Notes under the pieces: model-generated
The model's database searches: none
Told to the model about the DNA's origin: nothing
What the model saw: the letters and a program-made list of their open reading frames with translations, nothing else
Part shown: positions 45,930-55,185 of the stretch, piece by piece
How the letters are laid out: every line of letters starts with the position of its first letter
Numbering within the stretch: position 1 is the first letter of the stretch
Translations under genes and position numbers: made by a program
DNA from: CBDCGS01 sp965216915
Lineage (GTDB): Bacteria; Pseudomonadota; Alphaproteobacteria; UBA828
Length of the DNA stretch: 64,000 nucleotides
Reading direction: 5' to 3'
Assembly (NCBI GenBank): GCA_965216915.1
Contig: CBDCGS010000003.1
Coordinates: 124,001 to 188,000, forward strand

Positions 45930-47504
45930 ATGTCGATGGAGGGGTCGTCGGACCTCGAGATAGAGCTGAAGCTGAGCGGTGCGCAGGATGCGCTCGCGCG
46001 TGCGTGGGCCGATACGCCGGACGGCACCGGCGAGGAGGTGACGAAGCAGCTCACGAGCACTTATTTCGACACAGCCGACTTTCGTCTGCGCCGGCGCGGC
46101 TTCAACCTGCGCGTGCGCTCCGACGGGGCACGCAGGGTGCAGACGATCAAGGCCGATGGCGCGGCGGGTGTTCTGCTGCGGCGCGGTGAATGGTCGCAGC
46201 CGGTGAGCACTGACTTCCCCGATCTGGGCGCGCTGCCCGATCAGGGCGTGCGCGAGGCGATCGGGCTGGTGCTCCCGGCCGAGCTCAAGCCGATTTTCCG
46301 CACCGACGTGAGGCGGCGCGTCAAGACGGTAAGGGTTCCGTGTGACGGCACGGCAGGGACCCTGATCGAGCTCGCCTATGATGAAGGCGAGATCAGAGCG
46401 AACGGCACGCGCGAGCCGATCGGCGAGATCGAGCTCGAGCTGGTCGAGGGCACGCCGGAGGCGCTCTACGACTGCGCCGCCTCGTTGCAGGCGCAAACTC
46501 CGCTGCAGATCCAACCCGTGAGCAAATCGCGCCGGGGCTACGCGCTCGCGACCGGCGCGCGCTACGACGCCGTGCGCGCGCCGGCCGTGGCGCTCGTGCC
46601 CGACGTCACACTCGACACCGCGCTGGGGCTGATTTTCCAGGCCTGCCTGCAGCATTGGCTCGCCAACCACGCCGCCGTCCTCGACGGGCGGGACCCCGAG
46701 GGCGTGCATCAGATGCGGGTTGCGCTCCGGCGCATGCGCTCGGCCTTTTCGGTGTTTCGCCGCGCGCTGCCGCCGGAGGCCACCGGCCTTCAGGCGGAAG
46801 CCAAGCGCTTGCTCAAGGCGCTCGGCCCGGCGCGCGACGGCGATGTGTTCATCGACGAGATCCTTGCGCCGGTGCGCGCCGCCCGGCCCGCCGACGCCGA
46901 CCTTCAAGCGCTGCATGAGGCCGCCGAGCGTGCGCGCCGCAAGGCCTACGTCGCGGCGCGCGCGGCGCTGCACGATCCGCGCTACACCGCCTTCGCCCTC
47001 GAGCTAGGCGCGTGGTGCGAGGGGCGTGGCTGGCGCCACGCGGCGGCGGTGGACGCGCTCGACCGTCCGCTGATCGCGCTTGCCGATCGTCTGCTCGAAA
47101 AACGCCATCGCCGCGTGCTGAAGCTCGGCCGCCGCTTCGAGACGCTCTCGGATGCCTCTCTCCACGAGGTGCGCATTGCACTCAAGAAGCTCCGCTACAC
47201 CGCTGAGTTCTTCGCCTCTCTCTATCCCCGGAAGCGGACGAAGCCCTATGTCAAGGCGCTGCGCAGGCTGCAGGACGATCTCGGCCACCTGAACGATGTC
47301 GCCGTCGCCGAGGCGCGCCTGCGAGATTTGCTCGGTGCCGGCGGCAGCAACGAGACGGGTGCGCTTGCGACCGGCGCGGGCACCGTTCTCGGCTGGTATG
47401 CGCATGCGTTGACGGCGATACGGCCGAGGATCGGCGGCGATTGGCACGCCTTCGTCGAGACCCGCCCCTTCTGGCGCGATGGCAAGGGCAAGCGCAAACG
47501 ATGA
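45930..47504 (+). CDS. CYTH-CHAD domain protein (probable inorganic triphosphatase)
   Basis: A 524-residue fusion. The N-terminal CYTH domain (about residues 8-205) has the ExExK signature LEIELKLSG and the acidic and basic tunnel residues of triphosphate-processing enzymes. The C-terminal CHAD domain (about 220-510) has its conserved His-containing helices (GVHQMRVALRRMRSAF, HEVRIALKKLRYTAEFF), which bind polyphosphate in known proteins. GGGGAG precedes the ATG. Its stop overlaps the next gene's start as ATGA. Confidence 0.88.
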   Translation: MSMEGSSDLEIELKLSGAQDALARAWADTPDGTGEEVTKQLTSTYFDTADFRLRRRGFNLRVRSDGARRVQTIKADGAAGVLLRRGEWSQPVSTDFPDLGALPDQGVREAIGLVLPAELKPIFRTDVRRRVKTVRVPCDGTAGTLIELAYDEGEIRANGTREPIGEIELELVEGTPEALYDCAASLQAQTPLQIQPVSKSRRGYALATGARYDAVRAPAVALVPDVTLDTALGLIFQACLQHWLANHAAVLDGRDPEGVHQMRVALRRMRSAFSVFRRALPPEATGLQAEAKRLLKALGPARDGDVFIDEILAPVRAARPADADLQALHEAAERARRKAYVAARAALHDPRYTAFALELGAWCEGRGWRHAAAVDALDRPLIALADRLLEKRHRRVLKLGRRFETLSDASLHEVRIALKKLRYTAEFFASLYPRKRTKPYVKALRRLQDDLGHLNDVAVAEARLRDLLGAGGSNETGALATGAGTVLGWYAHALTAIRPRIGGDWHAFVETRPFWRDGKGKRKR

Positions 47505-48148
47505 TCACGGTTCTGGTCGCCAATCCGAAGGGCGGCTGCGGCAAGACGATGATCGCGACCCACCTCGCGGCGGCATGCGCGACCGGCGGTTTCCCCACCG
47601 CGCTCGCGGACACCGATCCGCAACGCTCCAGCCTGCACTGGCTCGACAGCCGCCCCGCCGATGCCGCGCCGATCACCGGCATCGATTGGACGGATACGAT
47701 GGGCGATCCGGCCGCCGGCACGGCGCGCCTCGTGATCGATTCACCCGCCTCGCTCTCGATGAAGGCCTTGCGCGCGCTGGTGCGCCGGGCGGATTTCATC
47801 ATCGTCCCGGTGCTGCCGTCCGCGTTCGACGTGCGGGCGACAGCGGATTTCCTGAAGGAGTTTCGTGCGCTCAAGGCGATCCGGCGCAAGGGCAAGCCCT
47901 TTGCGGTGGTGCGCAACCGGGTGCGGCGCGGCAGCCGCTCGGCGGCGCGCCTCGACAGCTTCCTCGGTGACACCAAGACGGCGGATGCCGGCATGATCCT
48001 CGACCGCGCGCTCTACAACGAGACCGCCTGGCTCGGGCTCAGCATCTTCGACCTCCGCACGCGCCAGGCCTTCGAGCTGCAGCGCGACTGGATCCCGCTG
48101 GTGCGCCACATCGAGGGGCCGGCGGTCAACGGCGGCGGGCTCGTCTAG
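47501..48148 (+). CDS. ParA/MinD-family ATPase
   Basis: A 215-residue P-loop ATPase with a deviant Walker A, NPKGGCGKT, at residues 8-16, and the adenine/switch regions ADTDPQRS and VIDSPAS. Length fits short orphan ParA proteins. The start at 47501 gives a 4-base overlap with the CYTH-CHAD gene, so the two are translationally coupled. No parB or centromere-like repeats are adjacent, so a plasmid partition role is unlikely; a subcellular positioning role, possibly related to polyphosphate, is a guess. Confidence 0.78.
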   Translation: MITVLVANPKGGCGKTMIATHLAAACATGGFPTALADTDPQRSSLHWLDSRPADAAPITGIDWTDTMGDPAAGTARLVIDSPASLSMKALRALVRRADFIIVPVLPSAFDVRATADFLKEFRALKAIRRKGKPFAVVRNRVRRGSRSAARLDSFLGDTKTADAGMILDRALYNETAWLGLSIFDLRTRQAFELQRDWIPLVRHIEGPAVNGGGLV

Positions 48149-48173
48149 GCGCGCGCACCGGCCAGCCCGTGCC

Positions 48174-48276
48174 GGAGCATGTCACGCTCACTCATGCTCG
48201 CGCGACAGGCTCTCTCATCGGCATTGACGCACATGCGCCGTCGCGGGTGATTCCACCTGCGCGGGAATTGCTCTAG
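48174..48276 (+). repeat. Dispersed two-hairpin repeat, copy 4
   Basis: Most diverged copy. Left hairpin GAGCATGTC/GACAGGCTC with one mismatch. Right part with GCGGGTG and CACCTGC arms. It ends GGAATTGCTCTAG. The left end lacks the CTAG seen in copy 3. It lies between the ParA-like and cupin genes. Confidence 0.8.
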
Positions 48277-48309
48277 GCTCGGCACCGATCGCAGCGAGGG
48301 AGGATCGAC

Positions 48310-48894
48310 ATGTCCGCAACTTCGGTCGAGCATCACCTGCTTCGGGGCACAGCCGCCGTCCCCAACAACGACACGCTCGCGCTCATCGTCTATCGCGGCG
48401 CGGTCGATGTCGGCGGTGCCGAGCCCGAGGCGGCGCTGGAAGCGCATTTCGGCAAGAACCGCTGGGGCGACGGCTTCCGCGGCGACACCTTCCACTTCCA
48501 TCACTACCACTCCACCGCGCATGAGGTGGTCGGCTGCGCGCGCGGCCGCGCCGAGGTGCAGTTCGGCGGGCCGGATGGGCCCGTGGTGCCGTTCGAGGCG
48601 GGCGATGTCGTGCTGATCCCGGCCGGTGTCTCGCACTGCCGGGTCGACGATGCGCCGGGCTATTCCAGCGTCGGCGCCTATCCGCCGGGCCAGGCGCCCG
48701 ATCTCTGCGTGCTCTCGGAGGAAGACGCCCGCGTGGCGACGACGACCCCCGGCGCCGAAGGCCTCGCGCTGAAGCCCATCGGCCCCGACGCCGTTGCTGC
48801 CACCAAGGCGGCCGCCGCCGCGGTGCCCTTGCCGCCGACCGATCCCATCGCGGGCGAGAGCGGGCCGGTCCACACGCTGTGGCTCGGGCGCTAA
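48310..48894 (+). CDS. Cupin-domain protein
   Basis: A 194-residue single-cupin protein. The metal-binding motif is HFHHYHSTAHEV (His/Glu ligands) and the second cupin motif is GDVVLIPAGVSHC. The overall pattern resembles YjlB-like cupins of unknown activity. It is 6 bases upstream of the PxpA-like gene and probably cotranscribed with it. Confidence 0.75.
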   Translation: MSATSVEHHLLRGTAAVPNNDTLALIVYRGAVDVGGAEPEAALEAHFGKNRWGDGFRGDTFHFHHYHSTAHEVVGCARGRAEVQFGGPDGPVVPFEAGDVVLIPAGVSHCRVDDAPGYSSVGAYPPGQAPDLCVLSEEDARVATTTPGAEGLALKPIGPDAVAATKAAAAAVPLPPTDPIAGESGPVHTLWLGR

Positions 48895-48900
48895 GCCCCG

Positions 48901-49626
48901 ATGGCGATCACGATCAACTGCGATATCGGCGAGGCCTACGGCCTCTACACCTTCGGCAACGACCAGAAGATCATGCCGCATATCGACATCGCGAATGTCG
49001 CCTGCGGCGTGCATGCGTCGGATCCGACGGTGATGCGCAAGACGGTGCAGCTCGCCAAGGCGCACGGCGTGAAGGTGGGCGCCCACCCTTCGCTGCCGGA
49101 CCGTCAGGGCTTCGGCCGGCGCGAGATGCAGATGGAGCGCGCGGAGCTGCGCGATCTCGTGGTCTACCAGGTGGGCGCGCTGAGCGGCTTTCTCCATGCC
49201 GAGGGCATGACGCTCAACCACATCAAGCCGCACGGCGCGCTCTTCGGCATGACCTCGAAACACGAGGACTACGCAAACGCCGTCGCCGACGTCGCCGAGA
49301 TCTTCGGCGTGCCGCTGATCGGCCAGGCCGGCACGATGCACGAGCAGGTCTACGCCGGCCGCGGGCTAACCTTCTGGCCCGAGTTCTACGCCGACCTCGA
49401 ATATGACTCGAACTGCGGCCTCATCATCACGCGCGAGCACGAAGCCTACGAGCCCGAGCCCGCGGTGAAGCGCGTGCTCCGCGCGATCGAAGACGGCACG
49501 GTCGCCTCGGTCGAGGGCGTGGATATGCCGATCAAGGTGGAAACGGTCTGCATCCACTCCGACACGCCGGGCATCGACGCGGTCGCCCCCGCGCTCCACG
49601 AGGCGCTGGCAAGGTATGCGGGGTAG
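48901..49626 (+). CDS. pxpA: LamB/YcsF family protein (5-oxoprolinase subunit A-like)
   Basis: A 241-residue member of the PxpA family, which with PxpB and PxpC converts 5-oxoproline to glutamate. Family motifs: NCDIGEAYGLY at the start, NVACGVHASDP, GAHPSLPDRQGFGRR and the KPHGALF motif. The pxpB and pxpC partners are not adjacent, so either they are elsewhere or this protein acts with the cupin next to it on another lactam or amide. Confidence 0.85.
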   Translation: MAITINCDIGEAYGLYTFGNDQKIMPHIDIANVACGVHASDPTVMRKTVQLAKAHGVKVGAHPSLPDRQGFGRREMQMERAELRDLVVYQVGALSGFLHAEGMTLNHIKPHGALFGMTSKHEDYANAVADVAEIFGVPLIGQAGTMHEQVYAGRGLTFWPEFYADLEYDSNCGLIITREHEAYEPEPAVKRVLRAIEDGTVASVEGVDMPIKVETVCIHSDTPGIDAVAPALHEALARYAG

Positions 49627-49786
49627 GGGGTGGGTGGACGCCGGATAGGAAGCGTCACCACACCGAATGCCTTGCGTTGCCGCGATACCTCGGGGCTTTC
49701 GCCCTGACAAACCTACTGCCGCCCTATCAACGGCTTCGCCGGGAGGTCGAGGTTATCCCCGCCGTGGGGTGTTCCGGCTTTGACAT

Positions 49787-49824
49787 AAGGAGGTGGACAT
49801 GAATGTCCATTTCTTCCTCCTTTC
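49787..49824 (+). promoter_or_regulatory. Hairpin that covers the Shine-Dalgarno of a small ORF
   Basis: AAGGAGG, the near-perfect ribosome site for the ATG at 49799, can pair with CCTCCTT located 24 bases downstream, and the intervening TGGACA pairs with TGTCCA around a TGAA loop that contains part of the start codon. The result is about 13 base pairs with one 6-base bulge. This is the geometry of a translation-blocking stem, such as an RNA thermometer or a site opened by a ribosome or protein. Confidence 0.5.
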
Positions 49825-49903
49825 TGCGCCAATTTTTGGCGTAGTCGGGATATGGGTTTTTTTGCATTCGCCTTCAAGGCGCGACCTGCAGAGCATAGGG
49901 TGA
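49799..49903 (+). CDS. 34-residue membrane peptide, strong Shine-Dalgarno
   Basis: A frame of 34 codons: MNVHFFLLSAP, a hydrophobic stretch IFGVVGIWVFLH, then a basic tail SPSRRDLQSIG. It fits a single transmembrane helix with the positive end inside. The AAGGAGG ribosome site is far stronger than most genes in the window use. The local base composition is richer in A/T than its neighbours. Below the length usually called as a gene; no family known to me. Confidence 0.4.
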   Translation: MNVHFFLLSAPIFGVVGIWVFLHSPSRRDLQSIG

Positions 49904-49932
49904 GTCGAGGTTATGATGACTCGCCTGTCCCC

Positions 49933-51354
<1,422 letters not shown>

Positions 51355-51356
51355 GG

Positions 51357-53000
51357 TTACACTCGCTTCGGGTCGAAGTCCGCGGGCTTGCCGGAGCCGT
51401 AGCGCTTGAGCGCGCCGTCGGGGCCGACCGCGTTCGGGCGTTGGAAGATCCAGTTCTGCCAGGCGCTGAGGCGGCCGAAGATCTTGCTCTCCATGGTCTC
51501 GGGGCCGGGGAAGCGGAGGCACGCCTCCATGCCGCTCAGCGCATCGGCCGAGAAGGCGGCGCGCTCCTCCAGCGCGAGGCGCACCTCGTCGTCCCAGTCG
51601 ATGTCGTCGGGGATCGCGCTCACCAGGCCGCGCGCCTCAGCGGCCTCGGCGTCGAGCGGGGTGCCGATATCGCCGCGCAGCGCCTCGACCGCAGCGCCGT
51701 CGCCGAGGAAACGGGTGGCGAGCCGGGTCAGCCCGTTCGCCATCGGATAGGCGCCGAAGTTGGCGTCTGAGAGCATGAGCATTGCGGGCGGCGCGTTATC
51801 GCCCTCGCGCTCGCCGTCGAGCATGTAGACGCGGTCGGCCGCGAAGGCGAGCTCGGCGAGCGTGCCGGCGAAGCATTGGCCAGGCTCGATCAGCGCGAAG
51901 AGCGAGCGCGCGCTGGTCTCCAGCCGCTTGAGGAGGCGCGCCCAGTAGAGCCGCACCTCGCGCGCCAGCCACGCGCCGCCGTTGGCGGCAAGCGCGGCGT
52001 CGATGGCGGCGACATCGGCGGCCTCGGCCGTCGACCGCAGCACCCAGATGCCGATCGTCGGCTCGTTGAAGCGGAGATGCAGGTTGAGGTCGTCGAGCGC
52101 CCGGGCGAGCGCGAGCGGCCACCACATCGCGCCTGCCGCAGGCTCGCGCGCCGCCGCGCTCGTCGGTCCCTCGAGCGTGATCTCGGCGCGCCTCTGCGCG
52201 CGCTGGATCACGCAGCCGAGGTGGGGGTAGGTGATCTCGTCGCCATCCGCGCGCACCGTGCGCTCGAGCGGCGGCAGCGCGATGCCATCCTCCGCCACGG
52301 CACCACTGGCACCATCGGCGAGCGCCTCGGCGCGCTCCGCGACGCGCGCGTCCCATTGCGAGCGCGGCACCAGCTCGTCGACCAAGCCCCAGGCGAGCGC
52401 GCGCTTGCCGCGCACGCCTTCCTCGGTGGTGCAGAAGATGTCCGCCCGGTCGCGGCGCACCTTGCGCTTGTCGACGAGGCGCACGAGGCCGCCGGTGCCG
52501 GGCAGGACGGCGAGCAGCGGCACCTCGGGCAACGAGACGGCGGACGAGCCGTCGTGGACCAGCATGATGTGGTCCGCCGCGAGCGCGAGCTCGTAGCCGC
52601 CGCCGGCGCAGGTGCCGCGCACGGCCGCGAGATATCTCTGACCCGAGCGGGCGCTCGCATCCTCGATCGCAAGCCGCGTCTCATTGGTGAACTTGCAGAA
52701 GTTGACCTTGTCGCCGTGCGCGGCGCTCGCCAGCATGCGGATGTTGGCGCCCGCGCTGAACACGGTGTCCTTGCCCGAGCTGATCACGACGGTTTTGACC
52801 GCCGGATGTTCGAAGCGCAGTCGCTGCACGGCGTCATAAAGCTCGATGTCGACGCCGAGATCATAGGAGTTGAGCTTGAGCTGGTAGTCCGGCGCGAGGC
52901 CCGCCGCCTCGTCGACATCCATCACGAGGTGCGCGATCGCGCCCTCCACGGTGAGCTGCCAGTGGCGGTACTGCGCGGGCGCGGTGCGAAAGTCGATCAT
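51357..53000 (-). CDS. boxC: Benzoyl-CoA-dihydrodiol lyase BoxC
   Basis: Enoyl-CoA-hydratase/isomerase-superfamily enzyme that opens the epoxide/dihydrodiol ring of the box pathway, yielding 3,4-dehydroadipyl-CoA semialdehyde and formate. 547 residues, matching BoxC's double-length crotonase form. The crotonase segments VVISSGKDTVFSAGANIRML and the oxyanion-type GTCAGGGYELALAADH are present. Its ATG overlaps the ligase stop (ATGA) and its stop lies just before boxB, so BoxC and BoxB are coupled. Confidence 0.93.
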   Translation of the reverse strand: MIDFRTAPAQYRHWQLTVEGAIAHLVMDVDEAAGLAPDYQLKLNSYDLGVDIELYDAVQRLRFEHPAVKTVVISSGKDTVFSAGANIRMLASAAHGDKVNFCKFTNETRLAIEDASARSGQRYLAAVRGTCAGGGYELALAADHIMLVHDGSSAVSLPEVPLLAVLPGTGGLVRLVDKRKVRRDRADIFCTTEEGVRGKRALAWGLVDELVPRSQWDARVAERAEALADGASGAVAEDGIALPPLERTVRADGDEITYPHLGCVIQRAQRRAEITLEGPTSAAAREPAAGAMWWPLALARALDDLNLHLRFNEPTIGIWVLRSTAEAADVAAIDAALAANGGAWLAREVRLYWARLLKRLETSARSLFALIEPGQCFAGTLAELAFAADRVYMLDGEREGDNAPPAMLMLSDANFGAYPMANGLTRLATRFLGDGAAVEALRGDIGTPLDAEAAEARGLVSAIPDDIDWDDEVRLALEERAAFSADALSGMEACLRFPGPETMESKIFGRLSAWQNWIFQRPNAVGPDGALKRYGSGKPADFDPKRV

Positions 53001-54289
53001 GGCGTGTCGTGTTTCTCGCGCAGATCGACCACGCGCTGCGCCTTGCCGGCGGAGCGCTCGAGCGTGCCCGCCGGCGCGACGGTGACCGCGACGTTGAGCC
53101 CGACCGCATCCTTGATCCGCTTGGTGAGCTCTTTCGCGACGTCATCGGGCACGAGCGCCGGATCGTCGCGGCGAAGCTCGGCCTTGAGCGTGAGGGTGTC
53201 GAGCCGGCCGTCGCGCCGAACCTCGATCTGGTAGTGCGGCGCCAGGCGCCCATCGTCGAGGACCAGCGGTTCGAGTTGTGACGGGAAGACGTTGACGCCG
53301 CGCACGATGAGCATGTCGTCGCTCCGCCCGTCGATGCGCGCGAGCCGGCGCATGGCGCGCGCGGTCGGTGGCAGGAGGCGGGTGAGGTCGCGCGTGCGGT
53401 AGCGGATGAGGGGCTGCGCCTCTTTGCTGAGCGTGGTCAGCACCAGCTCGCCGGGCTCACCGTCCGCGACGGGCGCGCCGGTCTCCGGGTCGATGATCTC
53501 GGGATAGAAATGGTCCTCCCAGAGCACCGGCCCGTCCTTGGTCTCGATGCACTCGGAGGCGACGCCGGGGCCGAGCACCTCGGAGAGGCCGTAGACGTCG
53601 AGCGCATCGATCGCGAGCTTGGTCTCGATCTCCGTGCGCATCGCCTCCGACCAGGGCTCGGCGCCGAAAATGCCGATGCGTAGGGTCGTGCCCGTCGGGT
53701 CGAGCCCGGCGCGCGCCATCTCGTCGCAGATCGCGAGCATGTAGGAAGGCGTGACCATGATGACGTCGGGCTCGAGGTCGGTGATGAGCTGCACCTGGCG
53801 CGCTGTCTGCCCGCCCGACGCGGGGATCACGGTGCAGCCGAGTCGCTCCGCGCCATAGTGGGCGCCGAGGCCGCCGGTGAAGAGACCGTAGCCGTAGGCG
53901 ACGTGCACCCTGTCGCCGGGCTTGCCGCCCGCCGCACGGATCGAGCGGGCGACGAGGCGCGTCCAAACGTCGAGATCGTTCTTGGTGTAGCCGACCACCG
54001 TCGGCGCGCCGGTGGTGCCGCTCGAGGCGTGGATGCGCGCGACGGTCTCGCGCGGCACGGCGAACATGCCGTACGGATAGCTCCGGCGCAGATCGTCCTT
54101 CACGGTAAAGGGGAAGCGCGCGAGATCGCCGAGCTCGGCGAAATCGTCGGGCGCGACGCCCGCGGCCTCGAAGGCCTCGCGATAGGTCGGCACGTTGTTG
54201 TAGGCATGCTGCAGCACCGTGCGCAGGCGCTCGACCTGGAGCGCCGTGATCTCGTCACGGCTCGCGAATTCGATCTCGTCGTGGCTCAC
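52997..54289 (-). CDS. PaaK-like aryl-CoA ligase
   Basis: ATP-dependent CoA ligase of the phenylacetate-CoA ligase (PaaK) family, about 430 residues from a GTG at 54289. ATP/AMP motifs: HASSGTTGAPTVVGYT, YGLSEVLGPGVASEC and the C-terminal GRSDDMLIVRGVNVFPSQ. Its place directly in front of boxC suggests it activates the aromatic acid feeding the box pathway, a job normally done by benzoate-CoA ligases of a different subfamily. An ATG 36 bases upstream (54325), overlapping the hydratase gene, is an alternative start. Confidence 0.88.
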   Translation of the reverse strand: MSHDEIEFASRDEITALQVERLRTVLQHAYNNVPTYREAFEAAGVAPDDFAELGDLARFPFTVKDDLRRSYPYGMFAVPRETVARIHASSGTTGAPTVVGYTKNDLDVWTRLVARSIRAAGGKPGDRVHVAYGYGLFTGGLGAHYGAERLGCTVIPASGGQTARQVQLITDLEPDVIMVTPSYMLAICDEMARAGLDPTGTTLRIGIFGAEPWSEAMRTEIETKLAIDALDVYGLSEVLGPGVASECIETKDGPVLWEDHFYPEIIDPETGAPVADGEPGELVLTTLSKEAQPLIRYRTRDLTRLLPPTARAMRRLARIDGRSDDMLIVRGVNVFPSQLEPLVLDDGRLAPHYQIEVRRDGRLDTLTLKAELRRDDPALVPDDVAKELTKRIKDAVGLNVAVTVAPAGTLERSAGKAQRVVDLREKHDTP

Positions 54290-54299
54290 GGCGCCGGTC

Positions 54300-55070
54300 C
54301 TAACGCCAGACCGCCGGGCGGCCATCGCGGTAGGCCGCCATCGCTTCTTCGAAATCCGCAGATGCCGTCGCCTGCTCCTGCAGCGCGAGATAGCGCGTGA
54401 AGAAATCGTCGAAGGGGCGGTCGAAGCAATCGAGCAAGACCTGCTTGGAGAGCCGGCAGCCCTCCGAGTTGACCGCGGTGTAGCGCGCGATCAGCCCCTC
54501 GAAGGTCTGGTCGGCGTCCGCCTCTTCGATGAGGTGGTCGATCATGCCGATGCGCTCGGCCTCGACCGCGTCGATCATCTCGCCGAGCAGGATCATTCGC
54601 TTCGCACGCCCGAGCCCGACATAGCGCGCGAGGCGCCAGGTGCCGAGACCGGGAATCAGCCCTTCCTTGATCGCCGGCAGGCCGAGCTGCGCGCTCCGCG
54701 TGCCGACGCGAATGTCGCAGGCGAGCGCGAGCTGCAGGCCGCCGCCGATGGCATAGCCGCGAATCAGGCAGAGCGTGATCTTGTCGAGCGTTTCGATGCG
54801 CCGGAGCGCGCGGTCCCACAGCTCGAAGTAGCTGTTGTCGATGTTGCCGGCGGCGAGCTCCTTCAAGTCAATCCCGGTCGAGAAGGCGCGGCCCGCGCCG
54901 ACGAACGCGACGGTTCGAATGTCCGCGTTCGCGGCAAGGATGTCGGCGGCCGCCACCATCTCGGCCGCGCCGGTCATGGCGACCGCGTTGAGGCGCTCAG
55001 GCCGGTTCAGCGTCACCCGCGCGCAGGTGCCGTCGATATGGATGTCCAAGGTCTCGAAGCCGTCAGCCAT
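54300..55070 (-). CDS. Enoyl-CoA hydratase/isomerase family protein
   Basis: Crotonase-fold enzyme of 256 residues. Oxyanion-hole segments: FVGAGRAFSTGIDLKELA and GYAIGGGLQLALACDIR. The active-site Glu position is in LPAIKEGLIPGLGTW. The start at 55070 (MADGFETLD) has GGGAG; the longer form does not. It is first in the reverse operon hydratase-ligase-boxC-boxB, so it may act on ring-opened CoA products. Confidence 0.88.
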   Translation of the reverse strand: MADGFETLDIHIDGTCARVTLNRPERLNAVAMTGAAEMVAAADILAANADIRTVAFVGAGRAFSTGIDLKELAAGNIDNSYFELWDRALRRIETLDKITLCLIRGYAIGGGLQLALACDIRVGTRSAQLGLPAIKEGLIPGLGTWRLARYVGLGRAKRMILLGEMIDAVEAERIGMIDHLIEEADADQTFEGLIARYTAVNSEGCRLSKQVLLDCFDRPFDDFFTRYLALQEQATASADFEEAMAAYRDGRPAVWR

Positions 55071-55185
55071 GACATTCTCCCGCTGTCCCCATCGCCAGGC
55101 GATCATACTCACTTCTTGGCCCGGCATCCTCACCCGTCTCGGCCGCGCGGGGTAGAATGGACGAACGCAGATCTGGAGTTTGACG

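Noticed and set aside
49870..49885. CGCCTT-C-AAGGCG palindrome with nearby T-run as boxB terminator
   Set aside because: On the strand of boxB the run next to the hairpin is A, not T, and lies on the far side, so it does not fit a terminator for that gene.
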